Assembly (NCBI GenBank): GCA_020252865.1
Contig: JADCCH010000136.1
Span: 1-6,104 of the forward strand
DNA length: 6,104 nucleotides
From: Methylobacterium sp.
GTDB taxonomy: Bacteria; Pseudomonadota; Alphaproteobacteria; Rhizobiales; Beijerinckiaceae
Direction of reading: 5' to 3'
The notes under the pieces were generated by a model. It was given only the letters and a program-made list of their open reading frames with translations. It had not been told where the DNA came from and searched no databases. The translations under genes and the position numbers were made by a program. Positions 5,033 to 6,104 of the stretch are shown in pieces (positions within the stretch are counted from its first letter, which is position 1; each line of letters starts with the position of its first letter).

Positions 5033-6104
5033 ATGTCCAAGCGTGACTATTACGAGGTTCTGGGCGTTGCGAGGAACGCGGATGATGGTGCGCTGAAAAG
5101 CGCCTTCCGCAAGCTCGCGATGCAGTACCACCCGGACAAGAACCCCGGTGATGCCGAGGCCGAACGGCGTTTCAAGGAAATCAACGAGGCCTACCAGGTC
5201 CTCTCCGATGGCCAGAAGCGCGCGGCCTATGATCGCTTCGGCCATGCCGCCTTCGAGAATGGCGGCGGTGGTCCCGGCGGCTTCGGGCCGGATTTCGCGT
5301 CTTCGATGTCGGATATTTTCGAGGATATTTTCGGGGATGTGTTTGGCGGCGGTGGCCGTCGCGATGGTAGTCAGCGCGGGCGGGAGCGCGGGGCGGACCT
5401 GCGCTACAATCTGGAGATCAGCCTCGAGGAGGCCTTTTCCGGCAAGGAAATGGCCATCAAGGTCCCCACCTCCATCATCTGCGAGGCCTGTTCGGGGACG
5501 GGTGCGAAACCGGGCTCCAAGCCCAAGCCCTGCGGCACCTGCGGCGGCCTCGGTCGTGTGCGCGCCATGAAGGGTTTCTTCACGATCGAGCGCACCTGCC
5601 CCGCCTGCCAGGGTCGCGGCGAGGTGATCGAGGACCCTTGCCGCGCCTGCTCGGGCGCGGGCCGCGTGACGCGCGAGGTGACGCTCTCGGTGGAAATTCC
5701 CGCCGGCGTGGAAGATGGCACGCGCATGCGTCTTGCCGGCAAGGGTGAAGCGGGCGCGCGCGGCGCGCCTCCGGGCGATCTCTATATCTTCCTGTCGGTG
5801 AAGCCGCATGGCTTCTTCAGCCGCGACGGTGCGGATCTCTTCTGCCGTGCGCCGATTTCCATGGTCGCCGCTGCGCTCGGCACCGAGATCAGGGTTCCGA
5901 CGCTCGACGGCCGCGAGGCGGTGATCAAGATTCCCGAGGGCACGCAATCCGGCAAGCAGTTCCGCCAGCGTGCGAAGGGCATGCCGGTTCTGCGCTCGAA
6001 GGAGATGGGGGACCTCTATGTGCAGGTTCTGGTGGAAACACCGCAGAATCTCACGCGGCGCCAGCGCGAATTGCTGCAGGAATTCGAGAAGGATTCCTCG
6101 CAGG
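5033..6104 (+). CDS. dnaJ: Chaperone DnaJ (Hsp40), 3' end cut by window
   Basis: Co-chaperone that delivers unfolded clients to DnaK and stimulates its ATPase. The 357 complete codons show the full class I (type A) layout. The J domain is at residues 1-70 with the essential HPD at 33-35 and KRAAYDRFG near its end. A Gly/Phe-rich region at about 74-108 contains DIFEDIFGD. The cysteine-rich zinc domain carries four CxxCxGxG repeats at 150-157, 167-174, 189-196 and 203-210, all eight cysteines intact. C-terminal client-binding domains start around [19 protein letters not shown] and run to the window end. Family members have about 370-385 aa, so roughly the last 15-25 residues and the stop are missing. 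The start is chosen by the typical [12 protein letters not shown]-terminus and GGAG 8 bases upstream. Probably co-transcribed with dnaK from the heat-shock promoter, attenuated by the hairpin between them. Confidence 0.99.
   Translation, partial: MSKRDYYEVLGVARNADDGALKSAFRKLAMQYHPDKNPGDAEAERRFKEINEAYQVLSDGQKRAAYDRFGHAAFENGGGGPGGFGPDFASSMSDIFEDIFGDVFGGGGRRDGSQRGRERGADLRYNLEISLEEAFSGKEMAIKVPTSIICEACSGTGAKPGSKPKPCGTCGGLGRVRAMKGFFTIERTCPACQGRGEVIEDPCRACSGAGRVTREVTLSVEIPAGVEDGTRMRLAGKGEAGARGAPPGDLYIFLSVKPHGFFSRDGADLFCRAPISMVAAALGTEIRVPTLDGREAVIKIPEGTQSGKQFRQRAKGMPVLRSKEMGDLYVQVLVETPQNLTRRQRELLQEFEKDSSQ

Noticed and set aside
3824..5947. A 707-codon open frame on the minus strand running opposite dnaJ, the gap and most of dnaK.
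   Set aside because: Its codons lie exactly opposite those of dnaK and dnaJ, which happen to be in the same frame. Minus-strand stops then need plus-strand TTA, CTA or TCA codons, which are nearly absent in this GC-rich gene set; the frame ends at a TCA serine codon of dnaK at 3824-3826. The product is low-complexity with no recognisable fold. Long antisense frames opposite hsp70/dnaK genes are a known artefact.
1..6104. A new defence, mobile or biosynthetic system.
   Set aside because: All six genes belong to recognised families in ordinary chromosomal context. There are no integrases, transposases, CRISPR repeats, target-site duplications, tRNA-like ends or visible composition break.

Overview
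This is a GC-rich stretch of chromosome from an alphaproteobacterium, most likely Hyphomicrobiales (Rhizobiales)-like. The evidence is the alphaproteobacterial style of DnaK and DnaJ, a heat-shock promoter that fits the alphaproteobacterial RpoH consensus, a DUF2244 membrane protein beside nth, and a fused HTH/O6-alkylguanine-DNA methyltransferase. Genus cannot be settled by eye. Coding density is high, no gap exceeds 200 bp, and there is no sign of a mobile element, tRNA, rRNA or CRISPR array. The codons TTA, CTA and TCA are very rare, which produces long spurious open frames opposite the real genes.

Layout: (1) 1-623, minus strand, the 5' part of nth (endonuclease III), cut by the window edge inside its iron-sulfur cluster motif. 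(2) 672-1199, plus, a DUF2244 two-helix membrane protein, divergent from nth across 48 bp. (3) 1273-2145, plus, an Ada-like protein: AraC-type HTH fused to a methylated-DNA--protein-cysteine methyltransferase. (4) 2193-2825, plus, a TRIC/UPF0126 family membrane channel protein. (5) 3020-4930, plus, dnaK, preceded by a 194-bp leader with an RpoH promoter and possible RNA structure. (6) 5033 to the window end, plus, dnaJ, lacking only its last residues. A strong hairpin with a T-rich tail lies between dnaK and dnaJ.

The left half therefore carries two DNA-repair functions: base excision by Nth and direct alkyl-damage reversal by the Ada-like protein. The right half is the Hsp70/Hsp40 chaperone pair. 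DUF2244 and the TRIC protein have no demonstrated link to either. I found no convincing new system. The items most worth a second look are regulatory: the dnaK leader, the dnaK-dnaJ hairpin, the inverted repeat before the Ada-like gene, and how an Ada-like protein without the methylphosphotriester-sensing domain might regulate transcription.
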